64,000 nt of DNA from JBBIRG01 sp964410965 (GTDB lineage: Bacteria; CLD3; SB21; JBBIRG01): the NCBI GenBank assembly GCA_964410965.1, contig CAYPIY010000007.1:1-64000 (forward strand). The letters are read 5' to 3'. Both the position numbers and the translations under genes were made by a program. This document shows positions 8,222-17,737 of this stretch, one piece after another. The notes beneath the pieces are model-generated. The model made no database searches, had not been told where the DNA came from, and saw only the letters and a list, made by a program, of their open reading frames with translations. Position 1 is the stretch's first letter; every line of letters starts with the position of its first letter.

Positions 8222-8995
8222 ATGAAATGTGAAGCAATGTTTTTCGGCGCGCATCCGGATGACGTCGAACTGACCGCCGGGGGCACGGTCGCAAGGCTGA
8301 CCGGACTTGGATACCGGATAGGAATCGTCGACCTTACGCACGGCGAGGCCGGAACCCGAGGCAGCGGTGATCTTCGTGATCAGGAGGCGGAAAACGCCGG
8401 TAAGATCCTGGGCATCACGGTCAGGGTAAATCTGCACCTACCCGATACCAATATCGAAAATACCCGCGAGAATCAGATCGGGATCATCGAAATCCTGCGC
8501 CGGCATCAGCCGGAGATCATTTTCATCCCATACTGGGAAGACCGGCATCCGGATCACGGGCGGGCGAGCCATCTGTGCCGTGAAGCCGCGTTCTACAGCG
8601 GACTTCGCAAAATCGAAACCCTGTCCGGCGGGGAAAAACAGGAAGCGTTCCGGCCCAAAAGGATCGTGTATTGCCGCGCCCGGTATGAATACGCCCGCGA
8701 ACACGGATTCCCGTTCATCGTCGATATCACCGATACGTTCCATCTGAAAATGAAGGCCGTAGAAGCCTATGCTTCGCAGTTCCACAACCCGGAATACAAA
8801 AGCGACGAACCGCCGACCCACATCAGCACACCGGATTTCCTGCAGACGATCGAGACAAAGGCGCGGCATTACGGATCGCTGATCGACAAAAAATACGGAG
8901 AACCCTTTTTATCCCGCGAGCATTTCGGTATTCATGATCCGTTGCAGTTCCTTCACACCACCGGGCAGGACCTGAGCAAGCTTGGATTCTCGTAA
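8222..8995 (+). CDS. bshB1: Bacillithiol biosynthesis deacetylase BshB1 (PIG-L family)
   Basis: This zinc-dependent enzyme removes acetate from GlcNAc-malate during bacillithiol synthesis. The 257 residues contain AHPDDVELTAGGT near the N-terminus (zinc ligands His and Asp, plus the catalytic Asp pair), 'LTHGEAGTRGS', and the third ligand motif EDRHPDHGRAS. The length and 'HGEAGTRGS...R..EA..AG.ILG' are those of BshB1 rather than MshB or plain LmbE proteins. bshA and bshC are not in the window. It is followed by a GlmU-like gene after 19 bases. Other GlcNAc-conjugate deacetylases are the main alternative. Confidence 0.88.
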   Translation: MKCEAMFFGAHPDDVELTAGGTVARLTGLGYRIGIVDLTHGEAGTRGSGDLRDQEAENAGKILGITVRVNLHLPDTNIENTRENQIGIIEILRRHQPEIIFIPYWEDRHPDHGRASHLCREAAFYSGLRKIETLSGGEKQEAFRPKRIVYCRARYEYAREHGFPFIVDITDTFHLKMKAVEAYASQFHNPEYKSDEPPTHISTPDFLQTIETKARHYGSLIDKKYGEPFLSREHFGIHDPLQFLHTTGQDLSKLGFS

Positions 8996-9014
8996 CCCTT
9001 ACCCCAGGACTTAT

Positions 9015-10202
9015 ATGACTCCCATCCGTTCCATATGCATTTTCGAGGATGACCAGGCCCGGTGGCTTCAGCCCCTGACGTATCTGCGGCCCGTGTTTGA
9101 CCTCCGCTGCGGGGCATTCACGTTCAGAGAACGCATCCAGCATTATTTTCCCGGAACGAAACTCTACCTGAAATGCCGCGACCCGCTGGTCCCGATCGTT
9201 CACGAACAGAATCCGGACATTCCGGTCAATACGGCGCCTCCCGAAGACTGCCTGTTCATCAACGGCAGTGTGATCATGACTCCCTCCCTGGCGGACATGA
9301 TCCGCAGCGAACCGGATGCGACCTGGATCTGCGACAGTAAAACCATCGCGTTCCGGAACGGTTTACCGTCGGCGCAAAAAACCGCCGAACCGGCGCACGC
9401 GGTGTATCCCTGGGACCTGGTGCGTCACAACGCGGCGGCCATTACAGGAGATTTTTCCCTTGCGCCCAGGCATCACAAGGGCCGCTGTGACCAGGGCTCG
9501 ATCCTCCTGAATCCATCATCCATAAGTATCGGCGAAGGATCCGTCATCAGGCCCGGCGCAGTGATCGATGCGGAATCCGGCCCCGTGATCATCGGGGAAC
9601 GCGTGACCATCATGCCCCATGCGGTGATCGAAGGACCCTGCTTCATCGGCGACGGGTCGGTCATCAAAATCGGCGCCAAGATTTACGGCGGGACATCGAT
9701 CGGCCCCGTGTGCAAGATCGGCGGCGAAGTCGAAGGCTCGATTTTCCAGGCTTACAGCAACAAGCAGCACGACGGGTTCGTCGGTCATTCGGTGATCGCC
9801 GAATGGTGCAACCTCGGCGCCGACACCAACACCAGCGACCTGAAGAACAATTACGGGCACGTCCGGGCAACGGTCAACGGGCAGGAAATCGATACCGGTT
9901 CCATGTTCGTCGGGCTGACCATGGGCGACCATTCCAAGAGCGGCATCAACACGATGTTCAACACCGGAACGGTCGCGGGAGTATCCTCAAATATTTTCGG
10001 CGGCGGTTTCCCGTCCAAGTACATCCCATCCTTCACCTGGGTCAACGTCCCCGCGGCTGAGGAGTATCACCTTGAGAAAGCGATCGATGTCGCGAGAATT
10101 GTCATGCACCGGAGGAAAATCATGATGACCAAAACCTATGAAGACCTGATGCGGTGGACGTTCAAAGCCACCCAGCACGAACGATTAAAAAGGTGCGGAT
10201 AA
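9015..10202 (+). CDS. GlmU-like sugar nucleotidyltransferase / hexapeptide-repeat protein
   Basis: A 395-residue protein with an N-terminal nucleotidyltransferase-like domain and a C-terminal left-handed beta-helix. The N-terminus reads 'CIFEDDQARWLQPLTYLRPVFDLRCGAFTFRERI'; the LRPVFDLRxG motif is typical of the 'putative sugar nucleotidyl transferase' family common in Bacteroidota rather than of true GlmU (LAAGxGTRM). From about residue 175 hexapeptide repeats appear (IGEGSVIRPGAVI, IGDGSVIKIGAKI), ending in 'VGLTMGDHSKSGINTMFNTG'. The ATG at 9015 fits this family's start. The substrate is unknown. Location next to bshB1 hints at amino-sugar metabolism. Confidence 0.85.
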   Translation: MTPIRSICIFEDDQARWLQPLTYLRPVFDLRCGAFTFRERIQHYFPGTKLYLKCRDPLVPIVHEQNPDIPVNTAPPEDCLFINGSVIMTPSLADMIRSEPDATWICDSKTIAFRNGLPSAQKTAEPAHAVYPWDLVRHNAAAITGDFSLAPRHHKGRCDQGSILLNPSSISIGEGSVIRPGAVIDAESGPVIIGERVTIMPHAVIEGPCFIGDGSVIKIGAKIYGGTSIGPVCKIGGEVEGSIFQAYSNKQHDGFVGHSVIAEWCNLGADTNTSDLKNNYGHVRATVNGQEIDTGSMFVGLTMGDHSKSGINTMFNTGTVAGVSSNIFGGGFPSKYIPSFTWVNVPAAEEYHLEKAIDVARIVMHRRKIMMTKTYEDLMRWTFKATQHERLKRCG

Positions 10203-10247
10203 GATGCCCACCAGACGTAAACCATTCCGTAAACGCCCGTCCAGGTC

Positions 10248-11117
10248 ATGACTCTCCGCAAAACACAGCAAGTAAAGGTTCTTTTCATTGCGGCGCTTTT
10301 TTTATGCGTCCTGCACCTGTGGATTTCTTTCCACAGGGCCGCTCCGGGTAACCGGGGCACAAACACCGAATGGATGTCCTCCTCGAAATCAGGGATGCCG
10401 ATCGGAGTGTCCGGGGAATCCCTGAAAGAATACACGGCATTCGACCGGGCCATCGATTCGCTTCTCGCTGAGGATTACGGCCTCTTGCCCGCCCGGATTA
10501 AAAACGACCCGGTTCAGTACGATAACCGGATTTACAACCGCAAGGTCGTGCAAGTCCACCCGGACTTTCCCGTTACCCTTTTCAACACGGATCTGAAGGA
10601 ATACGCGGACCGATTCGGGTGGGAAATCTATAACGTTCAGGAAAGCCTGAAAACGGGCGACCTGACCGCTGACATCGGAAGAGACTCCAGGATTTACGAA
10701 CATCTGCAATTGATGGTGAACCGGAAGCTTGCGGCGGAATCCAAGTCTCTTTCCATCCTGGTCAGCGGATTCGGGCTGACGTATGACGACATGACCCGAG
10801 CTTTTATCGGGATTCCGGAAAGCATTACGCTGGTGGTCCCTAAGGGACAGGAATATTCCAAAATCATCACGCATGAAGCACGCCGGGCCGGCAAGGCAGT
10901 CATTCCCCGCATTCCCGACCTGAAAACCATTATCCGTTTTGAAGCCGCCGACCTCTATGACTCGGCCATGGCCGGCGAGTTCTACACAACCCTCCGGAAA
11001 GCCCCTGACCGCAGCCTGATCCTGTTTTACGAGAAAAAGTCGGTGCTGGATCTTCTAACCGCGGAACTTCCAAAACTGCCCAAAAAAGGATACCGCATCG
11101 TTCAATATTCAAGGTAA
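10248..11117 (+). CDS. Degenerate divergent polysaccharide deacetylase-like protein
   Basis: A 289-residue protein with an N-terminal membrane anchor or signal (residues about 10-27) and a YibQ/PF04748-like C-terminal domain. The family pattern 'I(A/V)IIIDDxG....T...L.LP..VTLAVLP......I...A...GHEVLLHLP' is recognisable in 'LSILVSGFGLTYDDMTRAFIG', 'IPESITLVVPKGQEYSKI' and 'EARRAGKAVIPRIP'. The DD of IDDxG has become SG, and the His of HLP has become Arg, so the metal site looks lost. I infer a non-catalytic envelope protein. The first 120 residues match nothing I recognise. Confidence 0.6.
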   Translation: MTLRKTQQVKVLFIAALFLCVLHLWISFHRAAPGNRGTNTEWMSSSKSGMPIGVSGESLKEYTAFDRAIDSLLAEDYGLLPARIKNDPVQYDNRIYNRKVVQVHPDFPVTLFNTDLKEYADRFGWEIYNVQESLKTGDLTADIGRDSRIYEHLQLMVNRKLAAESKSLSILVSGFGLTYDDMTRAFIGIPESITLVVPKGQEYSKIITHEARRAGKAVIPRIPDLKTIIRFEAADLYDSAMAGEFYTTLRKAPDRSLILFYEKKSVLDLLTAELPKLPKKGYRIVQYSR

Positions 11118-11168
11118 TTTGCCCTACGATGACCGAACCACTCTATAACCACTTTTCCCGGACTCATT

Positions 11169-13712
11169 ATGTTTAATCCAAGACCATCCTCCGATATGCA
11201 GGCGAAACTGGTTCAGCTGATATTATCCCCCGATTTTCCCGGCAAGATCAGCGACGATCAGATCGAGCAATACCAGCAGAAGATCAGCCGTTTCCGGGAC
11301 ATTGAAATCACGGCGATCATCGACCGGATACACGAAGAAACCGCCAAGAAGAAAAAATCCGGAAAAAACATCCTGATCAGCCAGATCGAGGACATCACGG
11401 CCCTGACCAAGATGGAAATCCTGCTCACAGAACAGAAGGTCGCCCCGGAAGTGATCAACCTTCTGCTGACCCTGCTTATCAACAAATCCTCCAACTTCTC
11501 GATACCGATTTTTGACGGAAAGGTGGACGATCTTCTCGCCAATTCCGTGGAAAACGGCATTATTAACATCGTCCTTGAAAAATCTGTTTCCGAGAAAAGC
11601 CGGCAGGTCCGCACCAAGGAAATGAAAGACCTTTTTGACAGGAAGATCCGCGACACCGAGACCTTTGTGCACCTGACCGAAATCATCGACAGCACAGACC
11701 TGAATTCCGACGAGACCGTGAAAACCGTATTTATGGTAAACCTCCTGGCCGAGGCCATGAAGCGCGATGAGACGATGCGTAAAAGCGAGTCCATCAGCAT
11801 GAAAGACCTGATCAACCTGTTTCTGCTTTCGAAGTTGCAGAACAAACTCGCCGCATTGGGATACCCGAACGAGACTATCGAGGGCATCATCATCAACCGC
11901 CTTTCACAGTCCAACAACATACGCCGCCAGTTCCGCATCCTGGACCAGATCCTCAAGGACACCCTCGAAGGCAACCTGGACATCGACCTCGGATCCAAAA
12001 CCGAGAAACTGGAATGGCTGAAGCTCATCAATGAACTGGAGATCAACATCTCGCTGAGCCAGTATGAGGAAAAGCTCAGGACTACGCTGGACGAAACGCT
12101 GAAAACATCGGTGCACGGCATTCTCATGACCGACAACATCGCCGATCAGACGATCGCGTCCATTTCCTTCGCCCGCCGACTCGACAACCCGGACGAATCG
12201 CTGCACGAGGCGTCGAAACTCGTGGAAGTGGCCCGGGAAACGCAGTACCTCACCTCAATGATCTTCCGGGTCAAAGGGTTCCAGATCAAGGAAGTGTACG
12301 AATTCGTGGAACTCATCGGCGAGCTGGACATCAAGAACGAACGGTATCACAAGGTGGTGGATTTTTTCCAGCACGAACTCCCCTGTATCGACAAAAGCGT
12401 CCTCAAGGAAGACGACCCCGATGTCAAGAAAGCCGCTCTCGCGTCCCGTTACCTGTCCGCCCGCCTCATGAGCCTGTTCGGGATCAACCCCGAATTCCTG
12501 AACATGAGCCTTGATTACGTTTCATTGAACCATCACAGGCTTCCGCCCGAATTGCGGGAAAACGAGGATTCCTTTTCGCTTCAGGTCGATCATTTCAGCG
12601 AGCTTCGGAAACGGATCGGTTTTTTCAACAAGGCCGAACGGGCATTCATGACCATGAACCAGGTCGAGGCGATGATCCAGAACGAGATGATCGAACTGAC
12701 CCGGGATAATATTTTCCGGATCATGGACATGATCAACGACACCGAACTCAGCATCGCGGTCGGGGAATACGTCAGGGCCGGCACCATTACGCGCGGGCAG
12801 GACGATCCGGCCTCTTTCAGCGCCGCATACGCCGAACCCAAAATCAAGACGCTTTTCCAGGTCCAGTCCATCCGGATGATCGAAAAGGAAGCCGTGGAAA
12901 AGAACATCATCCCCGAATCCATCCTGCTGAAAGCCGAGGAGGATGGCAGCGTGGTAGAAACGCTCCTTGACATCAAGAATTACGCGGTGTACCTGGTGAC
13001 CCGCCGTTTTGACAAGCCCGAATATCCACGCCACCTGCAGCGGGCTCTGAACCTCATCCTCGCACTGGTGCAGGACGCCATCGGATGGCGTCATTTTGAA
13101 AACTCGCAGATCCGCGCCAAACAGGAAATCGCGCCCCTCATCGATGAATATTACCTCTTTCTCAGCAAAATCCTCCAGGCGCTCGCTGAGGACAAGAATC
13201 CCGCTCACGAGGAGATCATCAGCAAGCTGCGCGACGACGATTTCTTCGCCATCACCGACAACAAGGACAGCCTCGAGGGCGGAAAGAAATCCGCGCCGCA
13301 GGTCCGTACGGAGTTTTACGCGCTGATGCACGACACCCGGTTCCAGGAATACGTCGCTAAGGCCTTCCTCTTCGCCGAAGCCACATTTTCCAACGACTGG
13401 CAGTATTATAAAGGCGAACTCGAGCAGACCAAACAGCAGCTGAACCTGTCGCTCACCAAAACCTGCGCGGTCATCGACAAAATCATCGAGGACCTCAAGA
13501 CGGACGTGAAACACCTCCATGAATACAAGGACCATATCCAGATCCTGCAGAACAAGTATCTCTCCCCCCTGGAAAAGCTGGAATTCCAGCTGAATACGCA
13601 CCGTAAGCCGGCAAGCATCATCAAGATCGAGTACGACCGCATCGTCAATTCAGAAAAATTCAAGGTATTCCTGAAACACACATTTGAACTCAGCCAGACA
13701 GCGAAGGACTGA
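11169..13712 (+). CDS. Large helical cytosolic protein of unknown function
   Basis: 847 residues with no signal peptide, no membrane segment and almost no Gly- or Pro-rich turns. The composition is rich in Ile, Leu, Lys, Glu and Asp in heptad-like spacing throughout, as in 'DQIEQYQQKISRFRDIEITAIIDRIHEE' (read in parts) and the coiled-coil-like end around residues 770-800 (KTCAVIDKIIEDLKTDVKHL). It looks like an alpha-helical solenoid or scaffold. I see no catalytic motif and recognise no family. It lies two bases before the class II amidotransferase gene and within a run that includes bamD and nadD, so it is probably co-transcribed with housekeeping genes. Confidence 0.85.
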   Translation: MFNPRPSSDMQAKLVQLILSPDFPGKISDDQIEQYQQKISRFRDIEITAIIDRIHEETAKKKKSGKNILISQIEDITALTKMEILLTEQKVAPEVINLLLTLLINKSSNFSIPIFDGKVDDLLANSVENGIINIVLEKSVSEKSRQVRTKEMKDLFDRKIRDTETFVHLTEIIDSTDLNSDETVKTVFMVNLLAEAMKRDETMRKSESISMKDLINLFLLSKLQNKLAALGYPNETIEGIIINRLSQSNNIRRQFRILDQILKDTLEGNLDIDLGSKTEKLEWLKLINELEINISLSQYEEKLRTTLDETLKTSVHGILMTDNIADQTIASISFARRLDNPDESLHEASKLVEVARETQYLTSMIFRVKGFQIKEVYEFVELIGELDIKNERYHKVVDFFQHELPCIDKSVLKEDDPDVKKAALASRYLSARLMSLFGINPEFLNMSLDYVSLNHHRLPPELRENEDSFSLQVDHFSELRKRIGFFNKAERAFMTMNQVEAMIQNEMIELTRDNIFRIMDMINDTELSIAVGEYVRAGTITRGQDDPASFSAAYAEPKIKTLFQVQSIRMIEKEAVEKNIIPESILLKAEEDGSVVETLLDIKNYAVYLVTRRFDKPEYPRHLQRALNLILALVQDAIGWRHFENSQIRAKQEIAPLIDEYYLFLSKILQALAEDKNPAHEEIISKLRDDDFFAITDNKDSLEGGKKSAPQVRTEFYALMHDTRFQEYVAKAFLFAEATFSNDWQYYKGELEQTKQQLNLSLTKTCAVIDKIIEDLKTDVKHLHEYKDHIQILQNKYLSPLEKLEFQLNTHRKPASIIKIEYDRIVNSEKFKVFLKHTFELSQTAKD

Positions 13713-13714
13713 CC

Positions 13715-14506
13715 GTGTGCCGCCTTCTCGGATTCGTTTCCGCCTCAGAAGAACAGTTGTCCCATCCGATTTTGTATGCCTCCCATTCGATACGGGCACA
13801 GAGCCTGCGGGACCGGCAGTCTCAAAAACCCAATGACGCCGGATGGGGATACGGAATCTGGAATGACCGTCCCGAAATCGTCAAGCGCCTGACGAAGCCG
13901 GCCACAGATCCCCTGTTTCCCGAAATGGCTGAAAAGCCTTACCGGCGGATGTTATTGCATATCCGCCGCGCTTCAGCGGGAGGCTTGTCCTGCGAAAACA
14001 CACATCCGTTCCTTTTTAATAACCAACTGATCTTCGCCCATAACGGAACGATTGACCGGTTTGAAAAAGTCCGAAATCAGGCGATCGGACGGCTGCCGGC
14101 GCACTTCCGGGACGGCATTCTTGGAAGGACGGATTCCGAATACCTGATGTACCTTTTTCTGCATCATTTGCTCCGCGGGGATTCCCCGGACTCAGAAAAC
14201 CTTCAGTCTTTCCGGCTCGCGCTTGCACAGACGATCGCAACAGCGGAACAGTTAGCCGATGAGGCGGGAGCAGAATACCCTCCCGAGCTGAATTTCATTT
14301 TTTTAACAAAACATTTTTTAATTGCGACAAAAGTGCTATATTGGCTCGGTTTTTATGAAGGAGTCCGGAACGGACTCATGATCACATCGGAACCGGTGGA
14401 GCCCGGCGACGGATGGGCTTCCATAGGTGAGCGTGAAATGATTGCGGTCCGCCGCGACGCTTCCTATGAATTGTTATCGCTTGCCACCTTTAAAGGGAGA
14501 ACATGA
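13715..14506 (+). CDS. Class II glutamine amidotransferase (YafJ/EgtC-like)
   Basis: 263 residues from a GTG start. Removal of the initiator leaves Cys2 (MCRLLGF) as the N-terminal nucleophile, as class II amidotransferases require. 'NDAGWGYGIWN', 'LLHIRRASAGGLSCENTHPF', 'LIFAHNGTI' and 'RTDSEYLMYLFL' are the expected glutamine-binding and active-site segments. No synthase domain is fused, so ammonia would go to another protein or the enzyme may act as a hydrolase, as in EgtC. It overlaps bamD by four bases. The physiological substrate is unknown. Confidence 0.9.
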   Translation: MCRLLGFVSASEEQLSHPILYASHSIRAQSLRDRQSQKPNDAGWGYGIWNDRPEIVKRLTKPATDPLFPEMAEKPYRRMLLHIRRASAGGLSCENTHPFLFNNQLIFAHNGTIDRFEKVRNQAIGRLPAHFRDGILGRTDSEYLMYLFLHHLLRGDSPDSENLQSFRLALAQTIATAEQLADEAGAEYPPELNFIFLTKHFLIATKVLYWLGFYEGVRNGLMITSEPVEPGDGWASIGEREMIAVRRDASYELLSLATFKGRT

Positions 14507-15303
14507 TTTTACTGAAGAAATGTTTCTGGTACCTAACAGCCCTGACGATCCTGACCGGACTCGCGTGCTCCAGGAAAGACGTAACGGCGTACATGACTTC
14601 CAAAGAACATTTTGAATACGCCATGAAAATGTTCAGGAAAAAGGACTACATCAAAGCGCAGGAGCAGTTCACGGTCATCACCTATAAATACAGCGGCTCC
14701 GACATCGCCGACGACGCGCAATTCTACCTCGCTGAAACCTATTTTTTCCAGAAAGATTTTGTGACCGCCGCGTCGGAATACGACCGGCTGATCAGTTCTT
14801 ATCCCCGGAGTGAATTTATCGAACCGGCCATGTACCAGATCGCGATCTGTTATTATAAGCTGTCCCCCGGTTATGCGCTGGACCAGAAATTCACCTACGA
14901 GGCTCTGAACGCCATACAGAACTTCATGGACCTTTACCCGAAAAGCGCAAAAAAACCGGAAGTCGACTCGCTGTATAAGCTTGTTCACCATAAGCTGGCG
15001 CGAAAGGAATTTGAAAACGCCCAGACCTACCGGAAAGTCAGCGAGTATGAGGCCGCCATCGCGTATTACGATTTTGTCATCAATAATTTCTATGATACAC
15101 CTTATACGCCCCAGTCCATGTACTGGAAAGGATACTGTTTTTTTCGTCTGAACCAGTTTGAAAAGGCGAAGCTGACCCTTCAGAAAATCACCGAACTCTA
15201 TCCGCTGGACCGGAAACTGGTCACGAAAACACTGGACCTGTCCGAAAGCATCCGGAAAGCGGAAGCCCGGCATAAGCCGGCCGGTTCATCGGACAAGGAA
15301 TAA
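14503..15303 (+). CDS. bamD: Outer membrane assembly lipoprotein BamD
   Basis: BamD is the essential lipoprotein partner of BamA in folding beta-barrels into the outer membrane. The 266 residues begin with a lipoprotein signal ending TGLAC (Cys22), followed by TPR units: 'HFEYAMKMFRKKDYIKAQEQF', 'AQFYLAETYFFQKDFVTAAS' and 'SMYWKGYCFFRLNQFEKAKL'. 'DRLISSYPRSEFIEPAMYQIAICYY' is a typical BamD stretch. A Shine-Dalgarno (AAAGGGAGA) precedes the ATG. nadD follows after 33 bases, an order seen in several FCB genomes. Confidence 0.92.
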   Translation: MILLKKCFWYLTALTILTGLACSRKDVTAYMTSKEHFEYAMKMFRKKDYIKAQEQFTVITYKYSGSDIADDAQFYLAETYFFQKDFVTAASEYDRLISSYPRSEFIEPAMYQIAICYYKLSPGYALDQKFTYEALNAIQNFMDLYPKSAKKPEVDSLYKLVHHKLARKEFENAQTYRKVSEYEAAIAYYDFVINNFYDTPYTPQSMYWKGYCFFRLNQFEKAKLTLQKITELYPLDRKLVTKTLDLSESIRKAEARHKPAGSSDKE

Positions 15304-15336
15304 TCATCTCATTCATATTCAGAAACCGTAAAAAAG

Positions 15337-15915
15337 ATGAATATCGGCCTATTCGGCGGAACATTTGATCCGGTTCATCTGGGTCACCTGATCATTTCCG
15401 AGCTGACCCTGGAGGAGCTTGCTCTGGACGAGGTTTGTTTTGTTCCGGCCTCGCAGCCTCCCCATAAGCCGGAACAGGTCATCACGCCTTTTATCCACCG
15501 CGCCGCGATGCTGGAAATGGCCGTTTCGGGAAACCCGAAACTATCCGTGAACCGCATCGAAGAAAACCTGTCCGTACCTTCCTTTACGGTGCAAACGCTC
15601 CGTCTGCTCGCGGCAACCTACCCGCAAAACCGTTATTATCTCATGATCGGCGGAGACTCATTCGTTCATTTCAGCCAGTGGAAAGATCCCGAAGGGATTC
15701 TGGAATTGTCCACGCCGGCCGTATATCCCCGGAAAGACTGGGATTCCGGAACAGCCGCCGGACCGCTGAGGGAAAAATCCGTGATCCTGAATCTTCCGCT
15801 CATCGATCTTTCCTCCTCGATGATCCGGGAACGGCTGAAAACCGGCCGTTCGGTGAAGTACATGATCCCGGATTGTGTCGCTGAATATATTCAGACCCAT
15901 CAACTCTACCGTTAA
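15337..15915 (+). CDS. nadD: Nicotinate-nucleotide adenylyltransferase
   Basis: NadD joins nicotinate mononucleotide and ATP into nicotinate adenine dinucleotide, the penultimate step of NAD synthesis. At 192 residues the length is normal. It shows GLFGGTFDPVHLGHL (the nucleotide-binding HxGH), 'FVPASQPPHKP', 'RYYLMIGGDSFVHFSQWKDP' and near the end 'LPLIDLSSSMIRERLKTGRSVKYMIPDCVAEYI' (read in parts), with the ISSS/TxIR motif. It sits between bamD and an ABC exporter gene on the same strand. Confidence 0.96.
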   Translation: MNIGLFGGTFDPVHLGHLIISELTLEELALDEVCFVPASQPPHKPEQVITPFIHRAAMLEMAVSGNPKLSVNRIEENLSVPSFTVQTLRLLAATYPQNRYYLMIGGDSFVHFSQWKDPEGILELSTPAVYPRKDWDSGTAAGPLREKSVILNLPLIDLSSSMIRERLKTGRSVKYMIPDCVAEYIQTHQLYR

Positions 15916-15927
15916 TTCTATCCGGTC

Positions 15928-17715
15928 ATGCTGAAACGTCTTTTGCCTTACATCCGTTCGTACCGCGGATATTTTCTGGCAGGCTTCTTATTCGTGGTAT
16001 GCAAGAATCTTTTCCAGTCCGTGAGTCCCCAGGTGGTAAAAACCGCGATCGACAGCCTTTCATCCGCGGAGACAGCTCCCCTGCCCTTTTTTATGGAATA
16101 CATTCTTCATCCTCTTCTGCAGAATCTGGGACTCAGCCTGATGACGGCCAGCATTACGGTTTATATCGCGCTCGAATGTCTGCACGGTATTTTCCTTTTC
16201 GGCATGCGCCGGACCATGATCGTCGCGTCGAGGAAAATCGAATACGATTTCAGGAATGATTTTTTCAGTCATCTTCAGAAACTGCACGTCGGCTATTTCC
16301 AGTACGCCCGCACGGGAGATATGATGAGCCGGGCCTCCAATGACCTGGCCAACGCCCGGGAAGTCCTCGGCCCGGGGATCATGTATACCGCGAACATGCT
16401 GGTTTCTTTCGCGTTTGTCGTACCGATGATGACCGCCATCGACGGATGGCTTACGGTAATCGTGTTTCTGCCCCTTCTGGTGCTGTCGCTTGGCGTGAAC
16501 CGGCTTGCAACCGTCATGCACAGACGTGCGCAGGCGGTGCAGGAAAAGCTGTCGGACATCAGCGCGCGGGCCCAGGAAACCTTTTCCGGAATCCGCATCA
16601 TCAAGGCCTTCGCGCTGGAAAAGATCCACGACGAGCGTTTTGACGACCTGAACCGGGAATACATCCTGACCAACTTATCGATGGTTCGGGTCCGCGGACT
16701 GATGATGTCCAGTGTGATCGTGACCATCGGACTGAGCATCGCCGCACTGCTGTGGTACGGGGGCTCATTGGTAATGGACCGGCGTATATCCCTGGGCGAT
16801 TTCACCGCATTCAGTTTTTATCTGGCCATGCTTATCTGGCCGATGTTCGCGCTGGGGTGGGTGATCAATATATTCCAGCGCGGTTCGGCGTCCGTGAAGC
16901 GGATGAACGACATTTTAAACACACCGCCTGCGATCGCCGACAACAACCCGGATTCGTCAGTCAGAACTATCAAGGGGCGCATCGAGTTCAGGAACCTTAC
17001 ATTTTCCTATCATGACCGGCCTGCGCTGCTGGATATCAGCCTGAAGATCGAACCCGGCATGACCGTCGGGATCGTCGGACTGACCGGATCCGGCAAAAGC
17101 ACTCTCGTCAGCCTGATACCCCGGCTGTATGTGCTCCCTGAAAACCGGCTCTTTATCGATGACCGCGAAATTCACGAATTTCCTCTCCTGACGCTGCGAT
17201 CATCCATAGGCATGGTTCCGCAGGACCCGTTTCTGTTTTCGGATACGATACGCCAGAACATACTCTTCGGCAACCCGGAAGCGACGGATCAGGACATCGA
17301 ATGGGCGGCGGAACTGGCCCGGATCCATGATTCGGTCATGGAATTTCCGGACCGGTACGAAACGGTGATCGGCGAACGGGGCATTACCCTGTCCGGCGGG
17401 CAGAAGCAGCGTCTGGCAATAGCACGCGCGGTCATCCGCAGGCCGCCCATACTCATCCTCGACGACGCCCTGTCCAGCGTGGACACGCAGACCGAGGACT
17501 CCATACTGTCCGGCCTGCGGCAACTTATGAGCGACCGGACAACGCTGATGGTCAGCCACCGCATCCGGACGATTCAGCACGCCGACCTGATCCTCTATCT
17601 CGACGGCGGACGGATCAGCGAACAGGGAACGCACGAAGAACTGATCCGGCTCAAAGGCGATTACGCCCTCATTCACCGTCACCAGCTGCTGGAAGAGGAA
17701 ATCACGAACATCTGA
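15928..17715 (+). CDS. ABC exporter, fused membrane and ATPase domains (MsbA/multidrug type)
   Basis: A 595-residue half-transporter that should act as a homodimer or heterodimer in the inner membrane. The N-terminal ~320 residues hold six membrane helices and the type I exporter region 'YFQYARTGDMMSRASNDL'. The ATPase domain has Walker A GLTGSGKST at about 384-392, signature LSGGQKQR at about 488, Walker B ILILDDA at about 508, and the switch His in MVSHR. Start ATG is 12 bases after nadD. Only one such gene is present, so a homodimer is likely. The substrate cannot be told; lipids or drugs are both possible. Confidence 0.93.
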   Translation: MLKRLLPYIRSYRGYFLAGFLFVVCKNLFQSVSPQVVKTAIDSLSSAETAPLPFFMEYILHPLLQNLGLSLMTASITVYIALECLHGIFLFGMRRTMIVASRKIEYDFRNDFFSHLQKLHVGYFQYARTGDMMSRASNDLANAREVLGPGIMYTANMLVSFAFVVPMMTAIDGWLTVIVFLPLLVLSLGVNRLATVMHRRAQAVQEKLSDISARAQETFSGIRIIKAFALEKIHDERFDDLNREYILTNLSMVRVRGLMMSSVIVTIGLSIAALLWYGGSLVMDRRISLGDFTAFSFYLAMLIWPMFALGWVINIFQRGSASVKRMNDILNTPPAIADNNPDSSVRTIKGRIEFRNLTFSYHDRPALLDISLKIEPGMTVGIVGLTGSGKSTLVSLIPRLYVLPENRLFIDDREIHEFPLLTLRSSIGMVPQDPFLFSDTIRQNILFGNPEATDQDIEWAAELARIHDSVMEFPDRYETVIGERGITLSGGQKQRLAIARAVIRRPPILILDDALSSVDTQTEDSILSGLRQLMSDRTTLMVSHRIRTIQHADLILYLDGGRISEQGTHEELIRLKGDYALIHRHQLLEEEITNI

Positions 17716-17737
17716 CAAAAAACGAAAGACCAGAGAC

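Noticed and set aside
12522..13601. A 359-codon minus-strand open frame
   Set aside because: It mirrors the 847-residue protein gene; long antisense frames are expected in GC-rich codons. Its translation has no motif.
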